Origin: Chondrilla cf. caribensis | Taxonomy: Eukaryota > Porifera > Demospongiae > Chondrillida > Chondrillidae | NCBI GenBank assembly: GCA_964020155.1 | Contig: OZ026560.1 | Span: 1,831,501-1,895,500, forward strand | Direction: 5' to 3' | DNA: 64,000 nt | Shown here: piece after piece, positions 23,601 through 36,400 of the stretch | How positions within the stretch are numbered: position 1 is the first letter of the stretch | How the letters are laid out: each line of letters starts with the position of its first letter | Made by a program: the position numbers and the translations under genes | Notes under the pieces: generated by a model | The model's input: the letters and a program-made list of their open reading frames with translations, nothing else | Database searches by the model: none | Told to the model about the DNA's origin: nothing

Positions 23601-26600
23601 AACCTGCAGGTTGCTTTAGGAGTGCCTCATCTCACTGACCCAGCACAGAGGATGCCAGCTGGCATGCTACCTGGGCAAGATCAGCGGAAGTTGTTTGTAT
23701 ATAGGATTGATAAGCTGAACTGCGCCATCTGCAGAGTTGCTTGATAGTTGTCTCTGGAACTCTGACTGCACTAGCAGTAGTTGCTGCACTTATGCGGAAA
23801 CTGTGGCTATTAAACATGGAGCCATCAAAACCAGTTGCAGATAATGCCTACTGAACCTTGACTGAGAAGGTACGTCTGCAGAGGGGTGACTGGTCTTCCA
23901 GCTGAAACAATGGGCCATCACCGGTGCCACGAAGTGACAGGTAATCAAATAAGGCTGCTACGGGACAGAGGTCAGAACCTGTGCTGGCCAAGGCAATGGT
24001 GGAGCCCTGCCTAAACTGGTCAGTTTTTGAAACTTGGATGTTGAGTAACAGAGTCTCCTGAGAAGCCATCTTGCTCAAGAAGACATCGGCAATGGATAAA
24101 TGAAGCATGGGGTCAAAGGTGACTCCATCGGGACCAGGACCTCTCCACACCTGAGGAAGCCAAAGAACCCAACACAACAAGCGACCCAAATGAGTACGTT
24201 TTCGAAGATTTTGGGGTTGTTTCCTAAACTGAGCTTGATGCAACACATCAAAGTTGCTGTGATGGGCAGTCTGATGCGATGAGGACCATGTAATGCCTGA
24301 GATCGGCGGATCCCCCAAAGTAGTACTGACATGCAGGGATAATGAAAGGAGGGGGAGGTGTTACTTGGATCCATTCTGAATTGAAAATGCCAGAGTGCAG
24401 CCAGATAAGACTCAATTGTAGACATGGCAAGGCTCTGGAAGCCCAAGAATGTAACAAATAAGGTGACATTCTCAGTGGATACTGGTAGGAGTGCCAAGTG
24501 AAAAGACTGAGTGAACCTCTGGTAGCAGTTCCAATCAGCTGCATATTCTTTTTTGTGGAAGCTGCTAGACCTGCATCCAGAAATTGCTGAAGACCTGAAG
24601 TGATGTCCAATCCAGGTGACGGAGTGATAGAAGCAGGTCTAGAGACCACGGAGGTACCTGGGTAGGGAGTGGAGAGAAAGTAGGATGAGTGGCTAGAAAC
24701 TGCTGAGGCCTGTTGCGGGAAAGATCATCTGCACTCACATTTAGGTGCCTGGAAATGTGGACAGTTCGTATCTGAAAGTCGAAGAGGGTCTGAAAGAAAG
24801 CTAGACATCGGAGAAAATGGGCTGCGAACGGGTCCTGAGCATGAAGACTATTAATCTGAGAGACCACTACCTGGTTGTCCCAGTGGCACAGAGTGTAGAG
24901 TCCCTGCCACTGGTTGCCCCAGATTGAGCAAGCCAACACTACTGGAAACAACTCCTTTAGGGCGATGGATTGAAGGGTAGGGAGTCCCTGCCAAACTAAG
25001 TTGAACCAAAGTGGGGAGACCCAGACTCCACAGCCCCAGAACCCAGAAGTGTCCGTGTACAAATGAGGGAGGGGTCCCGCAGAAGCAGGAATTGCTGAGA
25101 GGAGATGCTGGACCACTTCTCACAGAGAGAAGACCACCACAAGATGTCAGCATGTGCCTCAGCATTGAGACGTCTCATCTGGCCTGGTCGCAGGTCCCCT
25201 GAGAGAGGAAAGAGGCAGTTGAGGAATGAAAGGTTGGTCTAAAGGGTATGTTGGAATACCGAGTAGTAATCGCGAGGCAGAAGTAGCTTGTTGGAGACAC
25301 CAGAAACAACAGCAGCAGAAAAATAGCTAGGCAGTGTTATTGTCTATCTGTGAGCATGAGGTAACGAACTGCGTGTGCTCAGTAACCTGTGTACTGCCAG
25401 TGCATGTGATCATTAGAAGCACTGGACATTAACTACGACGAACTGCACGTGCTCGGTTACCTGTGTAACGGCAGTGGGCGAGGTCATTACAAATGCTGAT
25501 CATTAACTACGATCAACTACATTAACCTACATACTACACTCAACTATTAAGGTTCTTACTGCACTCAACTATTAAGGTTCTTACTACACTTAACTATTAA
25601 GGTTCTTACTACACTCAACTTTTAAGGTTCTTACTACACTTAACTATTAAGGTTCTTACTACACTCAACTTTTAAGGTTCTTACTACACTTAACTATTAA
25701 GGTTCTTACTACACTCAACTTTTAAGGTTCTTACTACACTCAACTATTATTATGATAGATGAAACCTTTTGGGGTTTCAGGAGTGCTCAAAACGGATTTT
25801 GTTCTTCATGTTTCCCTAATTTTTTCGACCTAAAGGTTGAAGAAGTTAGTGTTTTTATACTACTCTTGTAAAACAGTGGGTTTCATCAACCAAGGGTTAG
25901 TTAAAAGGTATTTTCAATGTATATCCGTAGGTACTAATACTGTGTGTGTAACAGTTTAACAGCATGTACCACACCACACAAACACTGTACAATGTGCATT
26001 CACTTGATATGCCACACGACTCACTAAATTTTAGTTTTTCTTCTATATGATTGAAATGTATACACAACCAGGGACAATGACCTATGAGAGTATTATAATG
26101 TATGCATTTCTTCAAATTCAGGTACAGTGTCAATTGAGGATTTGATCTCTTATGCCCACAAGATCAGTTTAGCCAATTCAGTGTCGTCTCCAGTCGGATG
26201 GCAGGCCAGTATGTACTTTCAGTGTTGTGTATACATAATAATAATTATTATTATGTTTATATAGTATATTTGTCCAATGTTTATTCTAAACCCATATTCA
26301 CATGTACTATTTATGCATGCGTACGTTGTAATATGTAATAGTATTTATACATAATAATACATGTACATACATGTGTATAATTATATAAATAATATAATAT
26401 TCTTTGTACTTCTAGTATTGATACAATACATGTACTGTATGTACATGTATACTACACTACATCCAGTATTTGTACACATACTGTAGTTGTATCCTGGCCG
26501 GTGTAGTGAATGATAGACAATTAATCCTGCATATTATGTGCTATAGAAATGTGTTCACTTATTTACTCACTTATTTAACCCTAACAAGGACACCTGTCTG

Positions 26601-27171
26601 TTGACCTGTGCTACAAGGCTTGTGCACTCACACTGTTCTTTCTTTGATCCACCCTCAACCAGGATACAAGTATGTATATTGTCTCTGTTGCAGATGACCC
26701 TCGTAGACCATATCCCTCCGATAGTCACATGAGAAGTGGTCTACTTGGCCAATTGAGTGCTAGTCAACGCATGAATGGTGCACAGAAAGGTGTTTTCGAG
26801 TTGTCATCACCTCCAAAGTTTGGTAGTCAAGGTACATACACATGGTCAACATACGTAAGCCTTGTACACAATGTGTAGGGCTGTTAGTCTAGTCTGAATT
26901 TGTTATTCATACACTGTACATACCTAGTTTATTCCTGATTTGTTGACGTACTTGATGGTGTAGGGTCTGGGAGTAGAAAACGGTCTGGAAGTCACTCACA
27001 GCATTTACAGGGATCTATCCATGTAGGTGAAAGTGGTGGTTTTGTATTAACTATATTATGTGTATGGATTATTTCAATGTCCTGTAACATTACTTTACTG
27101 TTGTGACCATACAGCGTGGTGATGATCCTGAGTTTATGACAGAGGATTCTTCTTCAGATGAAGATAGTTGA
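20631..27171 (+). CDS. MED4: Mediator complex subunit 4
   Basis: Nine exons in phase: 20631-20686, 20880-20967, 21027-21081, 21630-21745, 21841-21898, 26122-26208, 26694-26831, 26964-27022, 27115-27171 (237 residues; the human protein has 270). MED4 is a core Mediator subunit that bridges the middle module with MED1/MED9 and helps relay activator signals to RNA polymerase II in the nucleus. The matching blocks are EILEKITSREEAVKKLVE, a long coiled coil (KQRQRDIREAEMELEKYK), LYQAKEKLKSIEK, IEDLISYAHKISLANSV, DPRRPYPSD and MRSGLLGQL. The protein ends in an acidic serine tail (EDSSSDEDS) as in the human protein. Exon 4 has a second in-frame acceptor at 21609 that would add seven residues. Exon 6 uses a GTATGT donor after codon position 1. 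The 4.2 kb intron 5 is unusually long for this locus because it holds a decayed retroelement. Confidence 0.94.
22051..22158. repeat. 25-bp minisatellite, left array
   Basis: About four tandem copies of a 25-bp unit beginning AAGGTTCTTACTACA. The same unit is repeated about nine times at 25528-25747, on the other side of the retroelement. Confidence 0.9.
22161..23318. repeat. Duplicated repeat blocks on the left of a YR retroelement
   Basis: Three blocks are present twice. Block 1: 22161-22249 and 22712-22800. Block 2: 22256-22450 and 23125-23318, containing CCTGACCTCTGACCTTGTGG. Block 3: 22489-22710 and 25319-25532. Copies differ at only a few per cent of positions by eye. The left set (1-2-3) has nothing between blocks 2 and 3, while the right set carries the coding remnant between them. 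Confidence 0.8.
22850..23136. mobile_element. Small insertion with 12-bp target duplication
   Basis: ATGTTATCTAAT occurs at 22838-22849 and again at 23125-23136, exactly where the left copy of block 2 has one uninterrupted ATGTTATCTAATACTTAC. The roughly 275 bp between them are therefore an insertion. A target duplication of this length suggests a SINE or short retrotransposed sequence. Confidence 0.6.
23600..25315 (-). mobile_element. Tyrosine-recombinase retroelement remnant (DIRS/Ngaro-like)
   Basis: Overlapping minus-strand frames read, in order, an RNase H domain (25178 to about 24650; YTDTSGFWGCGVWVS, ALKELFPVV, CHWDNQVVVSQINSL, HISRHLNVSADDLSR) and a tyrosine recombinase (about 24560-23632). 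The recombinase shows the first catalytic Arg in GFFGFLRCGEVLVP, the H-X-X-R box in HSFRISAATTASA and the nucleophile Tyr in SSAYQSYIQT. This RT-RNase H-recombinase order is that of DIRS-class retroelements, which integrate through a circular intermediate by recombination. The reverse transcriptase core is missing and several frameshifts and stops separate the parts, so the copy is inactive. It sits antisense inside MED4 intron 5. Confidence 0.8.
25319..25747. repeat. Right flank repeats of the YR retroelement
   Basis: Copy of block 3 (25319-25532) followed by about nine units of the 25-bp minisatellite (25528-25747). Alternate minisatellite units carry a shared CTTTT variant, showing growth by two-unit steps. 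Confidence 0.85.
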
Positions 27172-27807
27172 TTGAACACTAAGTTTTATTGTTATTGTAT
27201 TGATAGATCGTGCTTATTCACTTGTGATCATTGCATGTATCATTAATTCTCATTTAATTTGCGTTCATATGACTTATCAGTAGAATGTTGTATAATATAC
27301 GGTCATAATAAACAGCTGCATGGCTTAATATTGTAATGATATTCATTCAATTTACCATGAATAATCATGGATTTACAAATATTATATATTATGCATATAT
27401 ATTATTATCAGGCCCAATTGCATGCATATATACTTACATAATACATACAAAAATGTATAATATTACTATACTATTTAATGCACAATGCCATGCAAATATA
27501 ATTAAAATCAATTACAATTAATTATTACTCTTCAATCAGCTCATATAAAAGTAATGAATAATCATTATACGTACATGCACAATACATGTACACAGATCAC
27601 CTGATGTTTATTGTTACGTACAATAATATTATGGTTATTACGTAATATAGTTACAATGCAATAATGATTATTACAAAATTAATATAGAATCAAATGACTG
27701 CAGCCACACATAGTGATTATAATAATATTGCTCCACAAAGTCCTAGTGATGATTTCAATGTACTGTAGAATGTTACAATCAATCAGAGAATAGATTAGCA
27801 AAGTAGT
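27172..27807. other. AT-rich intergenic DNA between convergent MED4 and DMXL
   Basis: 636 bp, strongly AT-rich, holding the 3' UTRs of both genes. No gene or repeat family recognised. Confidence 0.5.
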
Positions 27808-30480
27808 CTACATAACATTGATTGACCTGCACCGGACAATACCATCACCACTGACAGAAAAAAGTAAATTGTTCTTGAACGACAAGTACATATCTGCAAT
27901 GCCACTGTCCCCTTTAAACAGCCGCAAGGCTCGGCTACTTTCTTTCGAGAAGGAGTGTTTCTTCTCCAAAGTGACAAGATCCCATATCTGTAGAATGGAT
28001 TCAGCAACAAGTGTCATCAGAAAGACTGAATTGGTTGGAAGTAGTAACAAACCTTTATGACTCCATCACTGGACCCCGTGACAAAGTACTTTTCTGTGTC
28101 GTTGACAATGATGGAAGTGATAGGTCCATGATGAGCGTGGACAGAGTGCAGGAGGGAGTGCTGCCGGACATCAAATACGCCTTTAACAGTCAAGGAACAT
28201 TAGCTAGCAGTGATGTACTGTGTGGATAGAAATACTCACAGTGGAAAGTGATAATGGGTGTGATAGTGAACAGCCCACATCTGAACCACAAAGATCTGTC
28301 TCATGACAACCCTACTACTGTCCATCGTGACATAACATTGTTTGTGGGTAAATTAATTGCAACAACAATAGGCGATTAAGTGATTTCTCATTAGTCCGTC
28401 CCCGCATTACCTGTCAAACTTTTATCTGCCGTCATTTCTGTGCACCAATTCACTTGTATGCCTTATAACGATTGAAATGATTTACCACACTTACTCCATG
28501 AGTTGTAGTGGACTAATCAGTATATTATGCTTGGGTGACAACAAACGATACAATAAAATAACATATCTCCATTTGATTTGTGCACACACCATTATACAAG
28601 GTTGGCTTTCAATCAAAAGTTCAATCAGTCAAGTCAATATAGAGCATATACAATATTTCTCACTTTCCCACCACGCAACTTGCTAACCCTCTCTCCCATC
28701 TCACTGTGTAGTTTTACTACAAACAGGTGCAATAAGGTTGAACCACATTACCATACTATGCATTATATGTACTCTAGATAGAGTCGGGCAATCTATCAAT
28801 ATTCACAATTATTTGCCATATCTGAAGGATATTGTTATGATATCGTGTATGTTGGAATCAGCATCATGATATTGTGCATGGCATAGTGTGGTGGTATCGG
28901 GCACTATGTCTATAGTTGTAGCCTGCCTAGGTGTGCTACAGTTATGGTTATGGTTAAGTTATTATCACTTCATCTTGCTGTTGCATACCTAGATATAAGA
29001 TGTGTGAAGCTATTGCTGAAGTCTATGGAGAGGTGTAAAACTGTGTGAGAAAGCAATTACAGTTGAAGATCTCAGCAAGGGAATATCAGGATATTTAGCT
29101 ACATCAAGGTACTGATGGAGTTTAGTTGAATAACTCTCAAGTGGACTTCACCCACCACTACTCCAGGTTAATCATAACAAGGATACATATGATGCCTTTC
29201 CTTCCTCCAGAGATGAGACACTGGTGTTGAGAGGAATATGCTATTGCACTAGCACCAGCTTCATGGCACACATATTCTGTTCATAAATAAAAAAATAGTT
29301 TGATATGCACAAAATGTATTCTGTACACCCACAAGATACAATGAATCTGTGTACCTTTGACAACTGAGCTTCTACCAGACGGCAACAAGGTGTCAAAAAT
29401 ACGCACGTTTCTATTCTCATAGGATTCTCCAGCAGCTGATATGAGACTTGATGATGCCATGAAAGCAAGATCGTTAGTTCCTCTTGAATGACAAACAAGG
29501 TGCTGAGGATGTAACATTGAAAAGTTAAAAAGATCATAACACCTGATTTGGCCTGTATCATGGGCTACTGGAGAAACAGTGGGTAAATAATTATCGAATG
29601 ACGATAACCAATACTTTCAGATGTACACCTGTAGCTGATGATGCTATAACAGGGTGAAACATCCATTCTTGCTACATTAATATGATAAGCATGCATACGA
29701 GACCTTTTTAACTTGATCACTTTATAAATCCATACAATTGAAAATATGCACATGTAGAGAAAATACATGTATGTATGTAGTAGTTGTATACTGCCTCAGG
29801 TCTGGGGTACAGGAATTAAACAGTATAGTTGTAGAACAGTGATTATTTACATAACCCATGGGACATATGCTGTAGATAATTTTGATGGACACAAACACCA
29901 TTGTAGTGAATATGCTAGCGGACGATCAATTAATTGGGTACATCTGGGTGTATATGCCCATATTCCCTGGGTACGTATACTGGGGGTATACTATTATAAT
30001 ACTAACAGTGGCATCTTTGAAGTAAACTGAAAACATCCACACAACTGGACACAATGTACATTAAGAAGATGCAACCTCACACTACAACAAGCAGTCACTA
30101 GATGGAACATACTGTGTACGGTTCTTTTGCATTCTGACTTCCTTGCCACATGTAAAGGTTACCCTGCACATCAGAGACAGCAAACTTGTTCCCTTGAGGT
30201 GTGTAACGGATGCACGTCACACTCCCTCCAGAGGCTTTCTTGGTGGGCGAGAATAAAGGATTCAAATTTCCAAATTCATACATCACTACATTGCCATCAC
30301 TGTCCCCAGCTAGATCTACACATTTGAGAGTGAGTGCACACAGATGAGCAAATGTACACAATATGCATTTTATGCTTGTATACTATAGACAGCCATGTCA
30401 CATCCTTCATAAGCATGTACTCAAACTTACAATAGGGGAGAACAGGGTGTGAGCAGAGTCTTCTGACTCCAGGGGATGGT
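27808..30480 (-). CDS. DMXL: DMXL C-terminal WD40 propeller exons
   Basis: Reading 5' to 3': [13 protein letters not shown] then [16 protein letters not shown] (30480-30431 joined to 30315-30113), [37 protein letters not shown] with [12 protein letters not shown] (29502-29355), [18 protein letters not shown] with [15 protein letters not shown] (28180-28053), and [13 protein letters not shown] to the stop at 27808. These correspond one by one to the blades closing vertebrate DMXL1/2. The blade with the 'CHD-GATVL...LISGGRKG' signature should lie between 29354 and 28181. A CHDG word at 28330 is followed at once by stops, so that blade is either hidden in an odd exon or damaged. Confidence 0.85.
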
Positions 30481-33400
30481 CTAGATAAGACCTGGAGAAT
30501 AGTATGAAAAGGCAAAGGGTACATGAATTACATTATCATTGACATACATATACAGTACACGCAGCAAGAAAAGTACACATTTCCACAGAGATTTCTGCAA
30601 ACATTTGCAAGTAATTTGCAGAAACAAGAACCAGAAGTTGCGGTTATCATTGCAGATTATGCGGAAACATCTGAGGGACTGATGCGAACAAACAATACTG
30701 GTTCAAAGTTTAATTACTTATCGGGTACTTGATGTTAATCTAATAAAGCTATCGATTATTAATTGACGGTCCCTTAAAAAGAGTACTTACATTTCGATCT
30801 CATTACTCTTGATACATTTAGGTACCACGAAGCAATCCAGACAACAGACATGTAGATAAGTTCATAATAGTGGATATACGTGACATAATACCTGAGTAGC
30901 TTCAGATGAGGTTGATATTACGAGGTTTTGTCGCAAAGCAGAAGATCCAGTAGGGATATCCAAAGGAGCAGTCTTTGGGGAAGAATGAACTAGCACAAAT
31001 TCATCATTCATTTTAGTATGGAGAGTAGGCGTCCTGGAGGGGAGGACAGGCTGGGCATTAACACAGGAAGAACTTCACCCATAATCAAAACAGTACAATA
31101 AAAATGTACGTACGTAAGTACATACGTATTTGATTCATGCAAAACATAAAGTTTATCAATTGGAATTATTTCTACATGTTGTCTCTTTATATGTAGAAAT
31201 GCACTTATGATACACTAATTTATTACAACTTACGATTTCATTCAGTAAATGAAAATTTGAGAAACTAATTTCATTCTCAATATTTAGTTGGGTCCTTCTC
31301 CAACATGAAAAACCAACAATACTCTACTTCCAGACCTTTCTATAGATCCACTATTACCACCAGGGCCACTGTGCAGGACCATTGCAACACCAGGACCATT
31401 GCAACACCAGGACCACTAGGACCACCATTACTGCTAGGAACACCAGTATACACCAGGCCACCACTACCACCGTTATTGCCCGGACCATCAGCACCACCAG
31501 TATACAACAAGAACACCAGGACCAGCCAGACCACTAGGACCACCAGGACACCAGGACCACTAAGATCACTTGGACCACCAGGACCACTAGGACCACCAGG
31601 ATCACCAGTACCACCAGGATCACCAGGATCACCAGGACCACCAGGACCAATAGTACCACCAGGATCACCAGTACCGCCAGGATCACCAGGCTCACCAGGA
31701 CCACCATGATTACCAGTACCACCAGGATCACCAGGATCACCAGGACCACTAGGACCACCAGTACCACCAGGATCACCAGTACCGCCAGGATCACCAGGCT
31801 CACTAGGACCACCATGATCACCAGGATCAACAGGACCAAACAAACACAATAATACATGATAATTATGCTATGGTACCTACCATATGAACATATGTATGTA
31901 GCTATGGATACTACATGACAACGTACAGTACATACTCGTTTATCATTGTAGCTTCAAGATCTTCAGTATACGTCTCAGACTTCCACGCCTCGGCTGTATC
32001 TAGCTCAATTATTTCTTTGGCTGTTGCAATGGCGATACAACTTAAAGATCCCTACAATAATACAGTCAATGCCATAAAGTCACTTAGGAAGGCATAAGTG
32101 TGGAATACATGCATTTGGATGAGAGAATTTACTGCAAATCCACTCATGCATACCTCGCCAATGCACATAGTACTGATACTGCCTTCACTTTCTTTAGATT
32201 TATACAATAAACAGTTGACTGGCTGTGCAATGCCACCAGCCAATTGATCTGTGATTTTCTGTACACACAGAGATAAATGAATTAAAATAACAGAAATACA
32301 ACTGAATTTATCCACAATATATTCTACATCAGTTGTCATTTATGTACCTTTCCTTTGAATAGGTATTTAATGAAGGTTCCTTCTCTTATGACTTCCTCGT
32401 GCAATAAGAAATCCCACAATCTTTGAGCATCAGGGAGTTGAGCTCCATGAGTGCTAATGGAAGATATAACGGTAGCACAATAAATCAAAGGTCATCATCA
32501 TAAGAGGCAGGATAGAGTGGATAGCAACAACAAATATTAGACGAAAGTCTTGCTACAAAGGTGTGTACATACTTGAAAGGAGAATTCTTTGGATCCAATA
32601 GAGATTTATGCTTCAGGATGGATGGTCCTTTGTTTGAGCTCGTGTCAACTTGCCCCAAGAAAGGATTATATTCTTCGCACACTTCCAAAGCTGAGACAAA
32701 TCCATCCTGCCAATGTTCCAGCATTTTACAGCATTTATTTAGGTACGTAGACTGAGATGAAAGCTCTATAATATCAAGTGAAGCACGGAACATGATATTT
32801 AAGTAATTAGGTATGACACAATATGAAACTCTCAGTTCTGTGGGCAATTAGAGGTACATAGCCACTGCAAGATACAAAACACTAGATACGTACACGGTAT
32901 CTAGCTTCAGGTGGTGCCTGATTATCCCAGGAACTACCTCAGACCCGCCTTCGTACATATTTATCTGAATTGACATTTTCCTTACAGGCTTGCTTGGTTA
33001 CTTATTACACCTACCATCACTCAAAGTTTTGCATATTCACACACTTATTAACAAACAAACAAACAATACACAAACACAAACATTGATCTGTATCATGTAA
33101 ACCAACTTCAGTTCACATTCAAAGTTTGAAAATAATAATGTGAAGTCTCTATAATACAAAGAAGCTATGATTTGATATCGTAGTAGACAATACTTGTGAT
33201 AGGAATATGTACAGACACTGTATAAAAAGAGCTGAATGGATACTCTTCATGTCAGTTACACTGTGCTCAAAGAAGGCATAAGTTGGTAAGTAGAAGACCA
33301 TCTCTACATTTTGCCTACAATAAACATCCTCGTAAGATGTGTGAATCATGTGTCATGCACATGATGGAGTGAGACGAGGGGAATGTGTGAATACCACTAC

Positions 33401-36400
33401 AGCAACTAAGACCAAATACAATTTTAATGGTGAGTACAACCACACAACATACAACCCACCCATGATCTCAATGCCAGCAAGTCCAATAAAAGCATGGACT
33501 GTACTCTGAGCATGCCTGACTGCTCCAAGGTTTACTAGAAGCCAACCAAACTCAAGTGTTTCATCTACCTCTTCCCCATCATCAGTGTCATGTGGATCTC
33601 TTTCATCTTGTCTTGTACCCTACAGTTGCATACGTACATACGTAAGTATAATATATATTTAACCTGCAATATGCACATACATACACATGTACTTGTGCAA
33701 CAACCATTGACAGTATTACAAGTGCATGGAATATATTCCTACATGCAGAAACCTTTGATAATCCAACACTCTTTGGGATAACACACACATGTTGGAATAT
33801 AAATGGTTGCATGATAGAGGTTTCAAAACATAGTTTGCAGTGATGGATTTGTCTCACATGTTCAAATCATAGAAAATGTTGTATTACAAAGGATGCCCCA
33901 TCATGGTGGTTAGTGAATTAACAACAATAAACCGAGATCACTTTCATCAATCCCGTAGTCCTAAGGTCCTAATTCCATCTAATAATTTCTTCCTAGTTAT
34001 CAATAAATCGTACAGTAGAAACTAATTAAGGTAGACACCCTCAAGACAAATTGTTGTTCAGCACAAACTAATTATTGAGCTCTGCTCAGTTTGTGTGCTA
34101 GTGTACATGTAATAAACAAATCCCGATAAGAAATTTGATGATAAAAAGATATTTTGTGGGTTAAAAATACAGTGTGCATGTCTAAAGTTTCTACTGTACA
34201 GCATACAACACACACACAAACCGTAGGAACATTTGGTAGAAGATAATCACAAAGTGTGACTTTTGGAGGGATGAAGAACCCATCTGATGACCTATCAATG
34301 ACAATATCCTGACTATCGGATTTGAACATCTTGCTCTTCTTGCCTGCAGTGAGTTTCCCCATGAGTTTACTTGATTTCTTCATAGTACTACCTCGTGATG
34401 AAGCCTTACTCTCATATCCACCTCCACAAACATCACACCATAACTGAAAAGACAGTTGGTTCTTTAGTAAGTGCAGGGTTAGGTTTGCATTCTGCCTGAG
34501 CCACGAATAAGCCAAGAGAGCCAGGTACACAGGGACTATACACTCAACCAAAAGGACACATATTCCTTGAGGATCCTTTCCTTCTTCAGAGGGCAACAAA
34601 CTAGGCCAGTTGAGCAAGCCGGGCCATTTGGATGGTTGTGAATTTGGTTTCAGAACAGACAAATTTGGTAAGGGTTCAAAACCAAATGTAACCTTTTTCT
34701 TACTCTTCCTTTTGGCAGAGGTGGGCGGTGAATCTACATGACTGTCTGCTTTAAAGGATGCAGACCTTTGAACACTTGATTCAAGGTCTGTCTGTTGAGC
34801 ACTTTCAGGATGTGTGAGGGTGCAAAATAGAAGATTAGACATCAATTTTGCCAAATCATATAAAGACTGTGACAATTGCTGAAACTTTTTAAGAGCTACA
34901 AAGCTTAAACCTTCAGTAGGAGGACTAGGTACTAATGCTAGAGTGTCTACCAACTTTTGAGAAAGCATTCTAAGCTCCTTAGCAAGGCTACATGGGTGAG
35001 CAAGAGGGAGAAGAGTTGCAGACAACAGAGGGACTTGTGAAGGATGATTGATACACTCGCTGAAGCTGTCTTTTCTGTTGATGGACCTATTCTGCACAGC
35101 AAGGGGTGAGGACAAATGCTCTGAGCTTACCCTATAAGCCAGAGCAGGCTGGAATCTCAACAGCAGTTCATGGCACATGTATAGCAAGCTAGGTGTGTAC
35201 AGAGAATTCAGCTGGCAATAGCGAAATAACTTCTGAATAACATTTTGTGAATCACCTATGCAGTTAGTGTCGTTAACATCATCAGAAAGCTCATTCGAAC
35301 AAAAAATGCAAAGACCTTTTACCTCAGTATTGATCCAAGAAGACAAAGACTTTCTAACAGCAGATACGTCCTTACAGTCACAAAGGGTATCCAATTCTGA
35401 GCAAAGTAGGGCAAGTGATAACCTACATCTAGCTTGTTTGGCTAGTGCATGGACTGCATATGACAAGTTGGTAGTGACCTGGGTGGATATGGCTGTGTCA
35501 CCTGCCAGGTCTGATTCAATGCTATTTGATTCACTGCTGGAAGTTTTCTTGATGTCTATAGATAATTCTAAGTTGTCTGAAGAAAGCAAGAGGAAAACCA
35601 AGTGTTAGTTACAATCACCTTCATCAGTTGGTAATAAGAAAGTAAATAAGTTGTACATATAGATGAGATAAGTAGACTACAAAAGCCCAATGTGTGTATG
35701 CACATACAAATAAGCATAGAGTGTATTATATATACGTGTATATATATGTAGCATGTACATGTGTAGCATGCACAGAAAGAGGTGTACACCAATTCCCTCC
35801 CAGCCAACATGACGAGGTTATGTCATGGGATGGCATTAAAATTTTTGTTATTGCTACAGTGTTTATTATTGCTGAGCTTGTGATGCTGGAGGCGATAGGA
35901 AATTTGGCTGACTTTGTGGAGTGAAAAAAGAAAAATGGCCACAAGCGAAAATATGGTTGATTTAAATCGCGCTTAAGACCAATAAAGAATGCCTAGTTGT
36001 TGCCGGTGTAAAGGCTCGGGTCGATGCTTGAACTGTTCATACGTCAAATCAAGGAAGATTTGTGTCAATTGCTTGCCAAGTTGAAGTCGAAGAAACCAAT
36101 GTATGAATCAAACAAACAGCCAGTCGCATGTTACCCCATCATGTTCTCAGCCATCCATTGCTTCATCAGAGCTACCAACTGTTATATCATCATGTTTTCA
36201 GCTGCCTACTATTTCCCCAGTTTTATCTACTGTCGTATCGGCATCTGAGCCACAAGTTACTCCACTTGTCTCTTCAGTCGTTGTACCATCTGTTGTATCA
36301 CCTCATACCCAGTCATCTACTTTCTCACCAGTCATACATATCTACTGTTGTACCACCATGTTCCAAGCCACAGGCTACTCCACTTGTCTCTTCGGCCATA

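Noticed and set aside
22051..25747. CRISPR-like array
   Set aside because: The 25-bp units are directly adjacent tandem repeats without variable spacers, in an animal gene intron.
31305..31857. Collagen gene on either strand
   Set aside because: Pure degenerate 9-bp minisatellite inside a DMXL intron; no signal peptide, no globular end and no splice signals.
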